From contig NZ_FOBX01000002.1 in assembly GCF_900109945.1 (NCBI RefSeq), positions 1-64,000 of the forward strand: a DNA stretch of 64,000 nt, written 5' to 3'. Below are positions 25,791-34,053 of the stretch, piece after piece (position 1 is the first letter of the stretch; the number at the start of each line of letters is the position of its first letter). A program made the position numbers and the translations under genes. The DNA comes from Bradyrhizobium sp. OK095 (GTDB lineage Bacteria; Pseudomonadota; Alphaproteobacteria; Rhizobiales; Xanthobacteraceae). The notes below the pieces were generated by a model. It was not told where the DNA came from, made no database searches, and saw only the letters and a program-made list of their open reading frames with translations.

Positions 25791-26404
25791 AACTAAAACC
25801 TGCACGGGCCTTGATGGCGGCGGCGATACTGCTGACTGGCACGAGTGGCGCCGATGCACATATCGTCGCGGCCCGCCTCGGCGATTTCTACATGGGGGCA
25901 TCGCACCCCCTCACCGATCTTCAGGATGTCGTTCTCTGGATCGCGACCGGCGTGCTGGCCGGCACGCTCGGAGCCTCCAGGGGGCGCTGGCTCATCCCGG
26001 TTTTTCCGATTGGACTGCTGGTCGGCTTGTCTCTCGTGCCAGTTTTCGGCACGGTTTCCACGCAGCTCGCGGACGCGACAATGATGCTGGCGATAGGCAT
26101 GCTGCTCGCGGCAGCCGCACAGGTTCCCACGCTCGTCCTGTGTGCAATTGCCTTCGCAGTCGCGGTCATACGGGGCGCCGCAAACGGCGCCGAGCTCGGA
26201 CCAGAAACCGACCGGCTGCTGTTTGCGGCGGGATTGGCCTGTGTCGGCTACGGAGTTATCACGCTGACGATGGCGCTGACCGTCGTGTTCAAGCGAACGA
26301 AGTCGGACAGCGTGACGTCGTGGCGAGCTATCGCCGTTCGTGCTCTTGGAGGCTGGATCGCGGCCATCGGCCTGATGATGGCGAGCCTGGCACTGGCATC
26401 ATGA
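25787..26404 (+). CDS. divergent HupE/UreJ-like membrane protein lacking motif histidines
   Basis: A protein of 205 residues with the size, signal peptide (GADAHIV) and membrane layout of HupE and coupled to it by ATGA. The two metal motifs have decayed: the first reads SHPLTDLQDVVLWIA instead of HPxxGxDHxxAM, and the second reads IRGAANGAEL instead of FHGHAHGAE. It is therefore probably a structural partner or regulator, not a metal channel by itself. Resemblance is clear in position and pattern but weak in residues, so the family call is moderate. It is the last gene of the plus-strand operon. Confidence 0.65.
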   Translation: MKLKPARALMAAAILLTGTSGADAHIVAARLGDFYMGASHPLTDLQDVVLWIATGVLAGTLGASRGRWLIPVFPIGLLVGLSLVPVFGTVSTQLADATMMLAIGMLLAAAAQVPTLVLCAIAFAVAVIRGAANGAELGPETDRLLFAAGLACVGYGVITLTMALTVVFKRTKSDSVTSWRAIAVRALGGWIAAIGLMMASLALAS

Positions 26405-26508
26405 GGGGCGGCAAAGGATCCTGCCATTGACCTGCGATGCCGATCTGCCCCGCCGCCATGCATGAGCGCAAGCGATACCTCCTTGCCAAACGCACCGCCC
26501 TAGCGCCC

Positions 26509-27513
26509 TTATCCGATCGTCGAAAGATAGAGCCGCGTGTCGAAATAGTCCGCTGCCCGTAGCGAGTCTGTAATGCCAGCATCCGTCATGAAGAAATCGC
26601 TGACTTGCTGGAGCCACTTCACGACAGTCCCGTCGGCATACAGCCGCTTCCATTCGCGCGAGGAGTAAAGCTTCTGAGCCTTGAGGGCTTCGGCGATGTC
26701 GGCGGGACGCGAATGCATGTAGTGGCGCTGGAGCGCCTCCGCCGCGACCGCCGGATTGCGGACCATGTGGTCGTTCGCATCCGCCCACGCGCGGATGATC
26801 CGGGACAGCACCCCACTATTCCCCGCATCATAATCCCTCCGCGCGGCCCAGCCGCCGAGCACGGCGGATTGCGGGTAGAAGGCAGAGGCATCCACCAGCC
26901 TGACCGCATCCGGCAATGCCTCGCGGACGGCGATATTGAACGGCACCCAGAGCGCCACGGCTGGTACCTCGCCGGCAATGAACGCCTTGACGGCGACCGC
27001 CATGCTGCGATTGACGATCTCGACTTCGGACGGATTGATGTTGTTGGCGCGTAGCGCGCGATCGAGGAAGATATGCGCTGTGGTCTTCATCGTCGTCGCG
27101 ATCCGCTTGCCCCTGAGATCGGCGATCTCCTTCACCCCGAGCGTCGGCCGGCCCCAGAGCTGGGCGGTTGCAACCTCGATGTCGTTGACGAGAAAGCCCC
27201 GGCCGCGGCCGAGCGCCAGATAGTTGGAGATCACGCCGCCGGCCGAGACGATGTCGAGCCCGCCGCGGGTCATCGCCTCGAAGACCTCGGGGCCGGTGTT
27301 GAACTCGTGCAATTCGAAATCGATCCCCTCGCGGTCGAACGAGCCGCGATCGAGCCCGGTCCAGATGTGTCCGTCCACGGCGACGACGTGGAGATAGCCG
27401 AGCCGAATCTTGGTGCGGGCCTGCGCAAGAGCCGGTGCGGCGAAGGCCGACACCGCCACCAGCGCCCCGCCACGGCGCAGCAATTGCCGACGACTGACAT
27501 CTCGACTGTTCAT
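26509..27513 (-). CDS. ABC-type substrate-binding protein (NMT1/SsuA/TauA-like), Tat-type signal
   Basis: A protein of 334 residues opening SRRQLLRRGGALVAV, a twin-arginine-like signal followed by APALAQA. The mature part RTKIRLGYLHVVAVDGHIW and the later GLDIVSAGG and DLRGKRIATTMKTTAH match the type II binding proteins that serve nitrate, sulfonate, taurine and thiamine-precursor importers. No permease or ATPase lies beside it. It starts inside the stop of the cyclase gene (4-bp overlap), so it is co-translated with a Cache-type cyclase. It may deliver a ligand to that sensor instead of to a transporter. The ligand is unknown. Confidence 0.8.
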   Translation of the reverse strand: MNSRDVSRRQLLRRGGALVAVSAFAAPALAQARTKIRLGYLHVVAVDGHIWTGLDRGSFDREGIDFELHEFNTGPEVFEAMTRGGLDIVSAGGVISNYLALGRGRGFLVNDIEVATAQLWGRPTLGVKEIADLRGKRIATTMKTTAHIFLDRALRANNINPSEVEIVNRSMAVAVKAFIAGEVPAVALWVPFNIAVREALPDAVRLVDASAFYPQSAVLGGWAARRDYDAGNSGVLSRIIRAWADANDHMVRNPAVAAEALQRHYMHSRPADIAEALKAQKLYSSREWKRLYADGTVVKWLQQVSDFFMTDAGITDSLRAADYFDTRLYLSTIG

Positions 27514-29615
27514 GCGGCCGCCCCTGTATCCTGGGCCGAGGACCGAAACCGTTGAGCATGGAATAGCGCGATGCTGTCCTTGGGATAGTCGAGCAGGAAG
27601 CCGGAGAGCCGGACCAGGGTCGTCTCGACCGGCCCGTCCCGAACGATCGAGGCGAACACTTCATCCCAACGGCGGCACATCGCAACGTCGGCCTCGTTCG
27701 AACTGGCGAACTCGCCGCGGAGCTCGCTGACCTCGATTGCGTCGGCAAATCCCTTCGGCCTGATGCTGTCGACGCTCCGGAACAGGAATGCATCGCCAGC
27801 GCGGGCGCGAACCGCCGCGCTGACCAGCACGCGCGTGCCGTAATTCTTGTTCAGCCCCTCGAGCCGCGACGCCAGGTTGATGGTGGCGCCGAGCGCCGTG
27901 TAGTTCATCCGGTCACTCGAGCCGATATTGCCGACCACGGCATCGCCGACATGCAGGCCAAAGCGCGTGTCGTAAGGCGGCCAGCCCTCCCGCCGAAACT
28001 CCTTGTTGAGCGCCTCATTGGCCGCAAGACATGCCAGGATGGCGCGGCACGCGTTGAGGGTATGATCAGGGTCGTCCGCCGGCGCGTTCCAGAAAGCCAT
28101 CACGGCATCGCCGATATATTTGTCGACCGTGCCCTGGTGCCGCATGATTTCGTCCGACAACGCCCCAAAATAGCGCGAGGTATAGATCATCACCTGCGAC
28201 GGATCCGCCCTCTCCGTCTTTGCCGTGAAATCTGCGACATCGGTGAACAGCACAGTGACCTCGCGCCTGCTACCGCCGAGGCTGAGCGAGGAGCCGGTCT
28301 CGATCAGCTGCCGCACGATCTGTCGAGGGATGAAGCTGGCAAAACTGCGCACCACGTTGCGCATCGTGAACACCGAACGGCCGAGTTCCTCGATCTCCGC
28401 AATAGCTGAATGGATGCGCGGCCGCTCCGCGATCTCGAACCGCTGGATCGCGTCGGTCTGCTCGACCAGCTTGCGCAGCGGCTGTGCCATCAGCGAACCC
28501 AGCCAGAACGCGAACGGAAGCGTGGCGCCGACGAAGGCCAGCGCCAGCGCGAACAGCGTGCGGCGCTCGTCGATGATCTGCGCATAGAACTCGTCCAGCG
28601 GCGCGATCATCGCGAGCCGGACATTGGCCGATCCGGCCGTCTCGAGCCGGTGGACGGCCGCGACATAGGTCCGGCCCGCGGCGTCATCGAAGAATTGCTG
28701 CGCCGGCCCGCCGTCGCGCCAGGACCGGATGATCGGGGCCAGCGCGGGAAGCCTGAGTGCGCCGAGCTGCGGCAGGTCATCCTGCCGCTCCGGGATCTCC
28801 GTCATCAGGCGGTTCATCTCGGGATGACCGACGATGCGCTCGGCATCGTTGAACAGGAAGGCGAGCCCCGACGGCCCGAGCTTCTGCTGAGCCAACATGT
28901 CCTCGAACCGGTTCAGCAGCACATCGCCGGCGGCGACCCCGCGGCGCCCTTCCTTCAGCGGCGTCCGCAGCGTATAGCCGGGCTCGCCCGTAGCGTAGAA
29001 GACGTAAGGACCGGTCAGCAGCGTCTTGTCGTTCTTGAACGCCTCGACATACCAGGGCCGTTGACGCGGGTCGTAGCCGGCAGGGCCGGCGACCTCCGCG
29101 ACCCGAATGAGGTTTTCGGATAGATATTGCGTGACTGGCGCGCTGCCCGCCGTGCGCGAGATCACGACCAGCCGGAACGCCGCATCCTGATCGACTTTCA
29201 GGCTCGCCCTGAACGCCGGCTTGGCGCGATCGATCACGTCCATCTCAATGAACGAACCGTCCTCATAGCCGACATAGAGATTGAACAGCTGAGGGTTGTT
29301 GCGCAGCATCGCGGCCATCAAGCTGTAGAGCCGCGAATTGTCCGCGATGTCGGCTTCCTGGATCGGCGGCAGGCCGGACAGGATGTCGAGATTGTCGCGG
29401 ACATTCTTGAACTGCTCGTCGACATGGTCGGCGCCGAGCTGCGCCACCTTCTCGATGAAGCCGGAGGCCGCCGTCTTCGTGATGACGGTCACGCGTTCGA
29501 AGCTGAGGTAAACCAGCGTCAAGCCCACGAGCAGCACGACGCCAACGAACACCGTGATGATCGATGTCTGGAAGCCGATGCGAAAGACGCGCTTGTTGAT
29601 TCTGTCTCCGGTCAT
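27510..29615 (-). CDS. Cache-domain class III adenylate/guanylate cyclase
   Basis: A sensor cyclase of 701 residues. Membrane helices at about 17-38 and 353-374 flank a periplasmic Cache-type sensory domain. A linker follows, then a class III nucleotide cyclase domain (about 450-640). Catalytic metal aspartates are D459 (LFTDVADFT) and D503 (YIGDAVMAF). The transition-state residues N580 and R584 (INLASRLEG) are present. The position that often holds a purine-selecting Asp is Ala577 (LGATIN), so base preference cannot be read. The product would be cAMP or cGMP made in the cytosol in response to a periplasmic ligand. It lies 21 bp after the SphA-like gene. Confidence 0.88.
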   Translation of the reverse strand: MTGDRINKRVFRIGFQTSIITVFVGVVLLVGLTLVYLSFERVTVITKTAASGFIEKVAQLGADHVDEQFKNVRDNLDILSGLPPIQEADIADNSRLYSLMAAMLRNNPQLFNLYVGYEDGSFIEMDVIDRAKPAFRASLKVDQDAAFRLVVISRTAGSAPVTQYLSENLIRVAEVAGPAGYDPRQRPWYVEAFKNDKTLLTGPYVFYATGEPGYTLRTPLKEGRRGVAAGDVLLNRFEDMLAQQKLGPSGLAFLFNDAERIVGHPEMNRLMTEIPERQDDLPQLGALRLPALAPIIRSWRDGGPAQQFFDDAAGRTYVAAVHRLETAGSANVRLAMIAPLDEFYAQIIDERRTLFALALAFVGATLPFAFWLGSLMAQPLRKLVEQTDAIQRFEIAERPRIHSAIAEIEELGRSVFTMRNVVRSFASFIPRQIVRQLIETGSSLSLGGSRREVTVLFTDVADFTAKTERADPSQVMIYTSRYFGALSDEIMRHQGTVDKYIGDAVMAFWNAPADDPDHTLNACRAILACLAANEALNKEFRREGWPPYDTRFGLHVGDAVVGNIGSSDRMNYTALGATINLASRLEGLNKNYGTRVLVSAAVRARAGDAFLFRSVDSIRPKGFADAIEVSELRGEFASSNEADVAMCRRWDEVFASIVRDGPVETTLVRLSGFLLDYPKDSIALFHAQRFRSSAQDTGAAA

Positions 29616-29636
29616 CGGACCTGTTGCAGCCTCTCC

Positions 29637-30653
29637 TCAGTATTTTCGTACGATCGGTTTCGCTGCGGCGGGCGTAGGCGCAACCGGCGAGACCGAGAAG
29701 GTGACCCAGGTCGACCAGCTCTTGGGCCGGTTCTCGACCTCCAGATCCTTGTATCCCCTGACGTTGAGATAGCCCTGATAGCCGTCGGACATAGGAATCA
29801 TGAACCCGATCTGAGGACCGATGCCGACCGCCTGGCCCCTGAAGCCGCCGAGCCTGGCGCCGGGACCGCTGTCGTCGGTGAGTTGCTGGAAGAAATAGCC
29901 GGCGATGCCGATGTGGACGTTCTTGCTGACGAACTGCGAGGCGGCCCAATCGACATGGAAGTCGATGCCGTTCTGGTATTGAAGCGCGCCGTTCATGAAA
30001 TTGTAGGTGAGCCCGCCGACGACCGAGAATTCGTGGCCGCTCCTCGGATCGAGATAGGTGTAGCCAGCACCGGCGTCGATCGCGGGGAAGCCAAAGCTCA
30101 AATTCGCGAGCCGGCTGGAATCATAGGTCCCGCTCGGGATGTTGCCGGTAATGTAGACCATCTCGTTGTGGACGCCCTGATTCCATTTTAGCGTGCCCTG
30201 GTAGAACACGTCCGTCAGCGTAGTGCGATTGTCCGTGACGCCGCCCGAGATGGCATTGCCGCGCGGACCGGTCAGCGTCGCATCGATGCCGACGCCGATA
30301 TTGCCGGGCGCGGTCAGCAGCGTGAAGGCGGCCTGGCCGCCGAGCACCGGCATCGCCGAGGTATAGGTGATGCCCTGGACGAGCACGTCGGCATGGGCAT
30401 TGAGTCCGGCGGTCACCGAGCCGGGTATGCCGCCGCTGGTGACGAAGTTCTGCCCTCCTCCCGCTTTCTCGTTCAGATGAATGTAGATGGTCGAATAGGC
30501 CCAACCCGGCGTCACCGGTACAGCAGCAAGGCTGCCGAAGATGCCGGGAAGCCAGAAGCTGACGCCGGAGGAGTCAGCCAGCGCAGGTTGGGTGGTGAAG
30601 CTGGTCAACACCAATGCAGTTGCAAACCGGGCCCTTCGTATTTGTCCCGTCAT
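29637..30653 (-). CDS. SphA-like outer-membrane protein (MetA/phenol-degradation transporter family)
   Basis: A protein of 338 residues with a signal peptide (ending PALADSS). It is a beta-rich, Gly/Tyr-rich mature chain: SGVSFWLPGIFGSLAAVP, GWAYSTIYIH, NMEVY-like strands and FMIPMSDGYQGYLNVRGYKD. This matches the SphA/MetA outer-membrane channel group often found beside aromatic or hydrophobic compound catabolic genes. The ATG at 30653 follows GGGGAGA, and the upstream extension to 30683 is rejected. It lies after a decayed DUF1254/DUF1214 gene. In related genomes, from memory, such pairs occur together with sulfatases. Confidence 0.78.
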   Translation of the reverse strand: MTGQIRRARFATALVLTSFTTQPALADSSGVSFWLPGIFGSLAAVPVTPGWAYSTIYIHLNEKAGGGQNFVTSGGIPGSVTAGLNAHADVLVQGITYTSAMPVLGGQAAFTLLTAPGNIGVGIDATLTGPRGNAISGGVTDNRTTLTDVFYQGTLKWNQGVHNEMVYITGNIPSGTYDSSRLANLSFGFPAIDAGAGYTYLDPRSGHEFSVVGGLTYNFMNGALQYQNGIDFHVDWAASQFVSKNVHIGIAGYFFQQLTDDSGPGARLGGFRGQAVGIGPQIGFMIPMSDGYQGYLNVRGYKDLEVENRPKSWSTWVTFSVSPVAPTPAAAKPIVRKY

Positions 30654-30713
30654 TGTCGTCTCCCCTTTTCCTGCATCCACCAAATCGAAATCAAGAAGGG
30701 TTCCACGAACCCG

Positions 30714-30886
30714 CTATTTCGTGGCACCTCCGATCGTCGTGGCGACGCGCTCGACGTCCGGCGATGTCCGGGCTTTCGAGAAAAATTCCTGCTTCGGTCC
30801 GTAGAGGCGAAACATCATTCCGAACTTGCGTGCGGGATCGGTCGGGATCCAGTTTGCCTCTTGCCCGACGGGTGGCGTCCGGCGCC
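30714..30886 (-). pseudogene. DUF1254/DUF1214 C-terminal remnant
   Basis: About 57 codons on the minus strand, ending at the TAG at 30714-30716, that read EANWIPTDPARKFGMMFRLY and then GPKQEFFSKARTSPDVERV. This is the pattern of the C-terminal end of DUF1254/DUF1214 proteins (NWIPTDP...FRLYGP..FF). The rest of that gene (normally over 400 residues) is missing. The fragment abuts the stop of the sulfatase gene (30887-30889), suggesting a deletion joined the two. Confidence 0.6.
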
Positions 30887-32527
30887 CTATTTCGGCGCCG
30901 TCTTGTCCAGGGTCTTCATGAGGCCGTCGACCATCTGATCGATGCTGAAGCTCGCGGAGCGCTGGCTCGGCGGATAGTCCTTGAAGGTTGCGAGGAACGG
31001 TGCGACACGCCAGACGCCGTACTGCGCGAGATAGGCGTTTTTGGCGAACCAATCGTAATATTGATCCGACACGACGTCAGCCCGCTCGAACGGGTCCATG
31101 CGAAGGTTGAAGATTTTCGGTGCCCGCAGACAGGTGAAGGGGTTGGCCCAGACCTCAAAGCCGCCCGGCTTCCGCTGCTCGCAGAACACGATCTTCCAGT
31201 CGTTGAAGCGATACGCAACCACTTCGCCATCGTCGTTGAAGTAATAGAACTCGCTGCGCGGCGATTTCGGCTGCTGGCCTGTCAGGTAGGGCAACTGGTT
31301 ATAGCCATCGAGATGGACCTTGAAGGTCTTGCCGCCGAGATCGGTGCCCGTCACCAGCCGATCCTTGACGTCGCCATCACCGGCTGCGGCAAGCAGCGTC
31401 GGAAACCAGTCGAGACCGGATACCATCTCGTTCGAGACCTCACCGGCCTTGATACGGCCAGGCCAGCGGATCATTGCGGGGACGCGGAACGCACCTTCCC
31501 AGTTGGTATCCTTCTCGCTACGGAACGGCGTCGTCGCAGCATCGGGCCAAGACCACTGGTTGGGTCCATTGTCCGTGGTGTAGACCACGATAGTGTTGTT
31601 GGCGATGCCGAGATCGTCGAGCGACTTGAGCAGCTTTCCGACGTCGCCATCATGCTCGACCATGCCGTCGGCATATTCGTTGCCCGGCATGCCGCTCTGC
31701 CCTTGCATCGACGCGCGCACATGGGTGAATGCGTGCATGCGGGTCGTGTTCATCCAGGTGAAGAACGGCTTGTTCGCCCGCGCCTGCCGCTGCATGAAAT
31801 CGATGGCCGCAGCCGTCGTTTCATCATCGACCGTTTCCATCCGCTTGCGGTTGAGCGGACCGGTGTCTTCGATCTTGCCGTCTGCAGACGCTTTCAGCAC
31901 CCCGCGAGGCGAGTTGCTTTTGACAAACGCAGCGTCGTTCTTCGGATAGTAGGGACGCTCCGGCTCTTCCTCGGCGTTGAGATGATAGAGATTGCCGAAG
32001 AACTCGTCGAAGCCATGTTTGATCGGGAGATATTCGTCGCGATCGCCCAGATGGTTCTTGCCGAACTGACCCGTGGCATAGCCAAGCGGCTTCAGCGCCT
32101 GGGCGATGGTGACGTCGCGGTCCTGCAAGCCGACGGCCGCACCGGGAATGCCGACCTTGCAGAGGCCGGTGCGCAGGCAGACCTGCCCCGTGATGAAAGT
32201 GGAGCGGCCCGCGGTGCAGCTGTTTTCCGCGTAATAGTCGGTGAAGATCATGCCTTCGTTGGCGATGCGGTCGATGTTCGGTGTCTTGTATCCGACGACC
32301 CCGCGCGTATAGGCGCTGATGTTGGACTGGCCGATGTCGTCTCCGAAGATGACGAGGATGTTGGGCTTCGCCGTGTTCGGCTGCTGCGCGATTGCAGGGG
32401 ATTTGACGAAGGGCGATAGGCTCGTCGCAACCAGCGCCGCCGTTAGCAACCCGCGAAGCAACGATTTTCGGCTGCCCTTGGCCGGATTTGCCGCAGCGAT
32501 ATCCCGGTCTTTGACATCATCGCTCAT
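30887..32527 (-). CDS. arylsulfatase (type I, Cys-type formylglycine sulfatase)
   Basis: A sulfatase of 546 residues that cleaves a sulfate ester. It has an N-terminal export signal (LLRGLLTAALVATSLS, ending AIAQQ), so it acts in the periplasm. The metal site begins LVIFGDDIGQSN (residues 58-69). The modification motif is CTAGR (104-108), a Cys-x-Ala-x-Arg form in which Cys104 must be converted to formylglycine. GKNHLGD, YTTDNGPNQ and HDG-type metal residues follow. The start at 32527 is preferred over 32605. The formylglycine-generating enzyme gene stops 16 bp before this start, so enzyme and maturase are one operon. Confidence 0.9.
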   Translation of the reverse strand: MSDDVKDRDIAAANPAKGSRKSLLRGLLTAALVATSLSPFVKSPAIAQQPNTAKPNILVIFGDDIGQSNISAYTRGVVGYKTPNIDRIANEGMIFTDYYAENSCTAGRSTFITGQVCLRTGLCKVGIPGAAVGLQDRDVTIAQALKPLGYATGQFGKNHLGDRDEYLPIKHGFDEFFGNLYHLNAEEEPERPYYPKNDAAFVKSNSPRGVLKASADGKIEDTGPLNRKRMETVDDETTAAAIDFMQRQARANKPFFTWMNTTRMHAFTHVRASMQGQSGMPGNEYADGMVEHDGDVGKLLKSLDDLGIANNTIVVYTTDNGPNQWSWPDAATTPFRSEKDTNWEGAFRVPAMIRWPGRIKAGEVSNEMVSGLDWFPTLLAAAGDGDVKDRLVTGTDLGGKTFKVHLDGYNQLPYLTGQQPKSPRSEFYYFNDDGEVVAYRFNDWKIVFCEQRKPGGFEVWANPFTCLRAPKIFNLRMDPFERADVVSDQYYDWFAKNAYLAQYGVWRVAPFLATFKDYPPSQRSASFSIDQMVDGLMKTLDKTAPK

Positions 32528-32543
32528 GTGACACTCCCTACTT

Positions 32544-33545
32544 TCAAGAAGACATCGGTGACGTCGGAGAAGCAGGCCCCCGCACCACGCATCTGAACCC
32601 GACATGGCTGGTCGAGGTATCGACCGGCTCGGCGTGGCGCGCGGCGGGACGGTAGCGGCGGCAATAATTCGGGGCGCACAGATGCGAGCCGCCTTTCAAG
32701 ACTTTGCGCGCAATGCGTATGGTTGGTTGACATGGATCAAAGCTCGCCTCCTCGCGGCCCCCGCGAGGATTGCTCGGAATGCAGCACGCTTTTGCGGCGT
32801 CGGCCTGATGCTGTGCCGACCACCAGTCGGACGTCCACTCCCAGACATTGCCGATCATATCGTGGAGGCCGTAACCGTTCGGAGGGAACGCCATGACCGG
32901 CGAGGTACGCTCGAACCCATCCTCGCGGAGATTCTGGACAGGAAAGTTCCCCTGCCAGATGTTGGCCATGTGCTTTCCGCCCGGCATCAGCGCATCGCCC
33001 CAGGCGAACTCCTCGCTGTCGAGACCGCCGCGCGCCGCGAATTCCCATTCCGCTTCCGTCGGCAGATCCTTGACGGCCCAGCGCGCATAGGCAGCCGCAT
33101 CGCTGTAGGAGACGTGCACGACCGGATGATCGTCAAGGCCCTTGATGTTGCTCCCGGGGCCATAAGGATGACGCCAGTTGGCGCCGCGCATGAAGCTCCA
33201 CCATTGGCTCCAGTCGGTGAGATCGGTGATGCGCGGCAGCGGCGAGAACACCAGTGATCCCGCGTAGAGCATCTCCTTCAGTGCGCCGGGATAGTCCCTG
33301 GGGTCCGGAACGATCTGCGCCTCGGTGACGTGGCCGGTCGCGTTGACGAATTGCTTGAACTGCCGGTTGGTGACGGAGGTGCGGTCGATCCAGAAGCCAT
33401 CGACGGAGACGCGATGGCTCGGCGCCTCCTCGGGATAATGATGATCGGATCCCATGCGGAAGGTCCCGCCGGGAATGAAGACCATCTCGCCGGTCTTCAC
33501 ATCATCCGGCAACCACTCGCAATGACCCGAGTCCGCCCGCAGCAT
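32544..33545 (-). CDS. formylglycine-generating enzyme (SUMF1 family)
   Basis: A protein of 333 residues of the FGE-sulfatase/SUMF1 domain: MVFIPGGTFRMGSD (residues 21-34), WIDRTSVTNRQFKQFV, LPTEAEWEFAARGG, GNVWEWTSDW (about 232-241), and GFRCV near the end. The copper-binding catalytic cysteine pair is visible as LCAPNYCRRY (C290 and C295), spaced as in human FGE, so this is likely an active maturase and not an EgtB- or PvdO-like relative. It should oxidise Cys104 of the sulfatase encoded directly downstream. The protein shows no export signal, consistent with modification before export. Confidence 0.9.
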   Translation of the reverse strand: MLRADSGHCEWLPDDVKTGEMVFIPGGTFRMGSDHHYPEEAPSHRVSVDGFWIDRTSVTNRQFKQFVNATGHVTEAQIVPDPRDYPGALKEMLYAGSLVFSPLPRITDLTDWSQWWSFMRGANWRHPYGPGSNIKGLDDHPVVHVSYSDAAAYARWAVKDLPTEAEWEFAARGGLDSEEFAWGDALMPGGKHMANIWQGNFPVQNLREDGFERTSPVMAFPPNGYGLHDMIGNVWEWTSDWWSAQHQADAAKACCIPSNPRGGREEASFDPCQPTIRIARKVLKGGSHLCAPNYCRRYRPAARHAEPVDTSTSHVGFRCVVRGPASPTSPMSS

Positions 33546-34053
33546 GATGGAAACTCCGATACGCGCATTCCACCTGACGCTACGGCGCGGACTTCAGCGG
33601 ACTTCGACGACGGCACACTGCCCAGGACGTTGGACGCATTGTCTGGTCCCCTCTTCTTGGCGCTCGGGGCTGGAGATGAAGATGCAGCGTCGCGTCAGCA
33701 TCTCTTCCCTTTTTGCGCGCACGTTTTTTCAAGCACGCGGCAAACACCTGCCGCGTGCGCTCTGCATCCGCAGAGCGCTTTCAACCCGTATCGCTGAGGT
33801 TGCAAATGGTATCCGAAGATTGGACGGCTGTGATGTGCAGTTTGTGCCAGCACGGCGTGCCGATCGGCGAGGCTTAACGACACATGTCGCAAATTCCTCA
33901 ATTCGCAGCGTTATCCGGCGCATACCTCACATCAAATTCGGCGATGATTTGCCTCAGAACGCGAGGTCAAATTGCCACATCCACCTCGCGTTGTGGTGGT
34001 ATTTCGCTGTGGCCTGCCGCAGAATTGTCGCGCTTGAGTAACAGGGTACGGCC
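33546..34053. promoter_or_regulatory. 508-bp divergent region between the FGE and AraC-regulator genes
   Basis: No convincing gene is visible. It holds two adjacent perfect hairpins: a 10-bp stem with 6-base loop at 33733-33758 and a 7-bp stem with 4-base loop at 33759-33776. Promoters for the sulfatase operon (minus) and the AraC gene (plus) must lie here, but no clear hexamers stand out. Reading frames in this stretch are short and unlike known proteins. Confidence 0.45.
33733..33776. repeat. two tandem perfect hairpins
   Basis: GCACGCGGCA (33733-33742) pairs with TGCCGCGTGC (33749-33758). Immediately after, GCTCTGC (33759-33765) pairs with GCAGAGC (33770-33776). Neither is followed by a T-run on either strand. 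They could be operator sites, leader structures on the sulfatase transcript about 190 bases before its start codon, or a small repeat element. Confidence 0.5.

Noticed and set aside
27951..31949. Long plus-strand frames opposite the cyclase, SphA-like and sulfatase genes
   Set aside because: No family motif is visible. The minus strand has complete domain-bearing proteins over the same bases.
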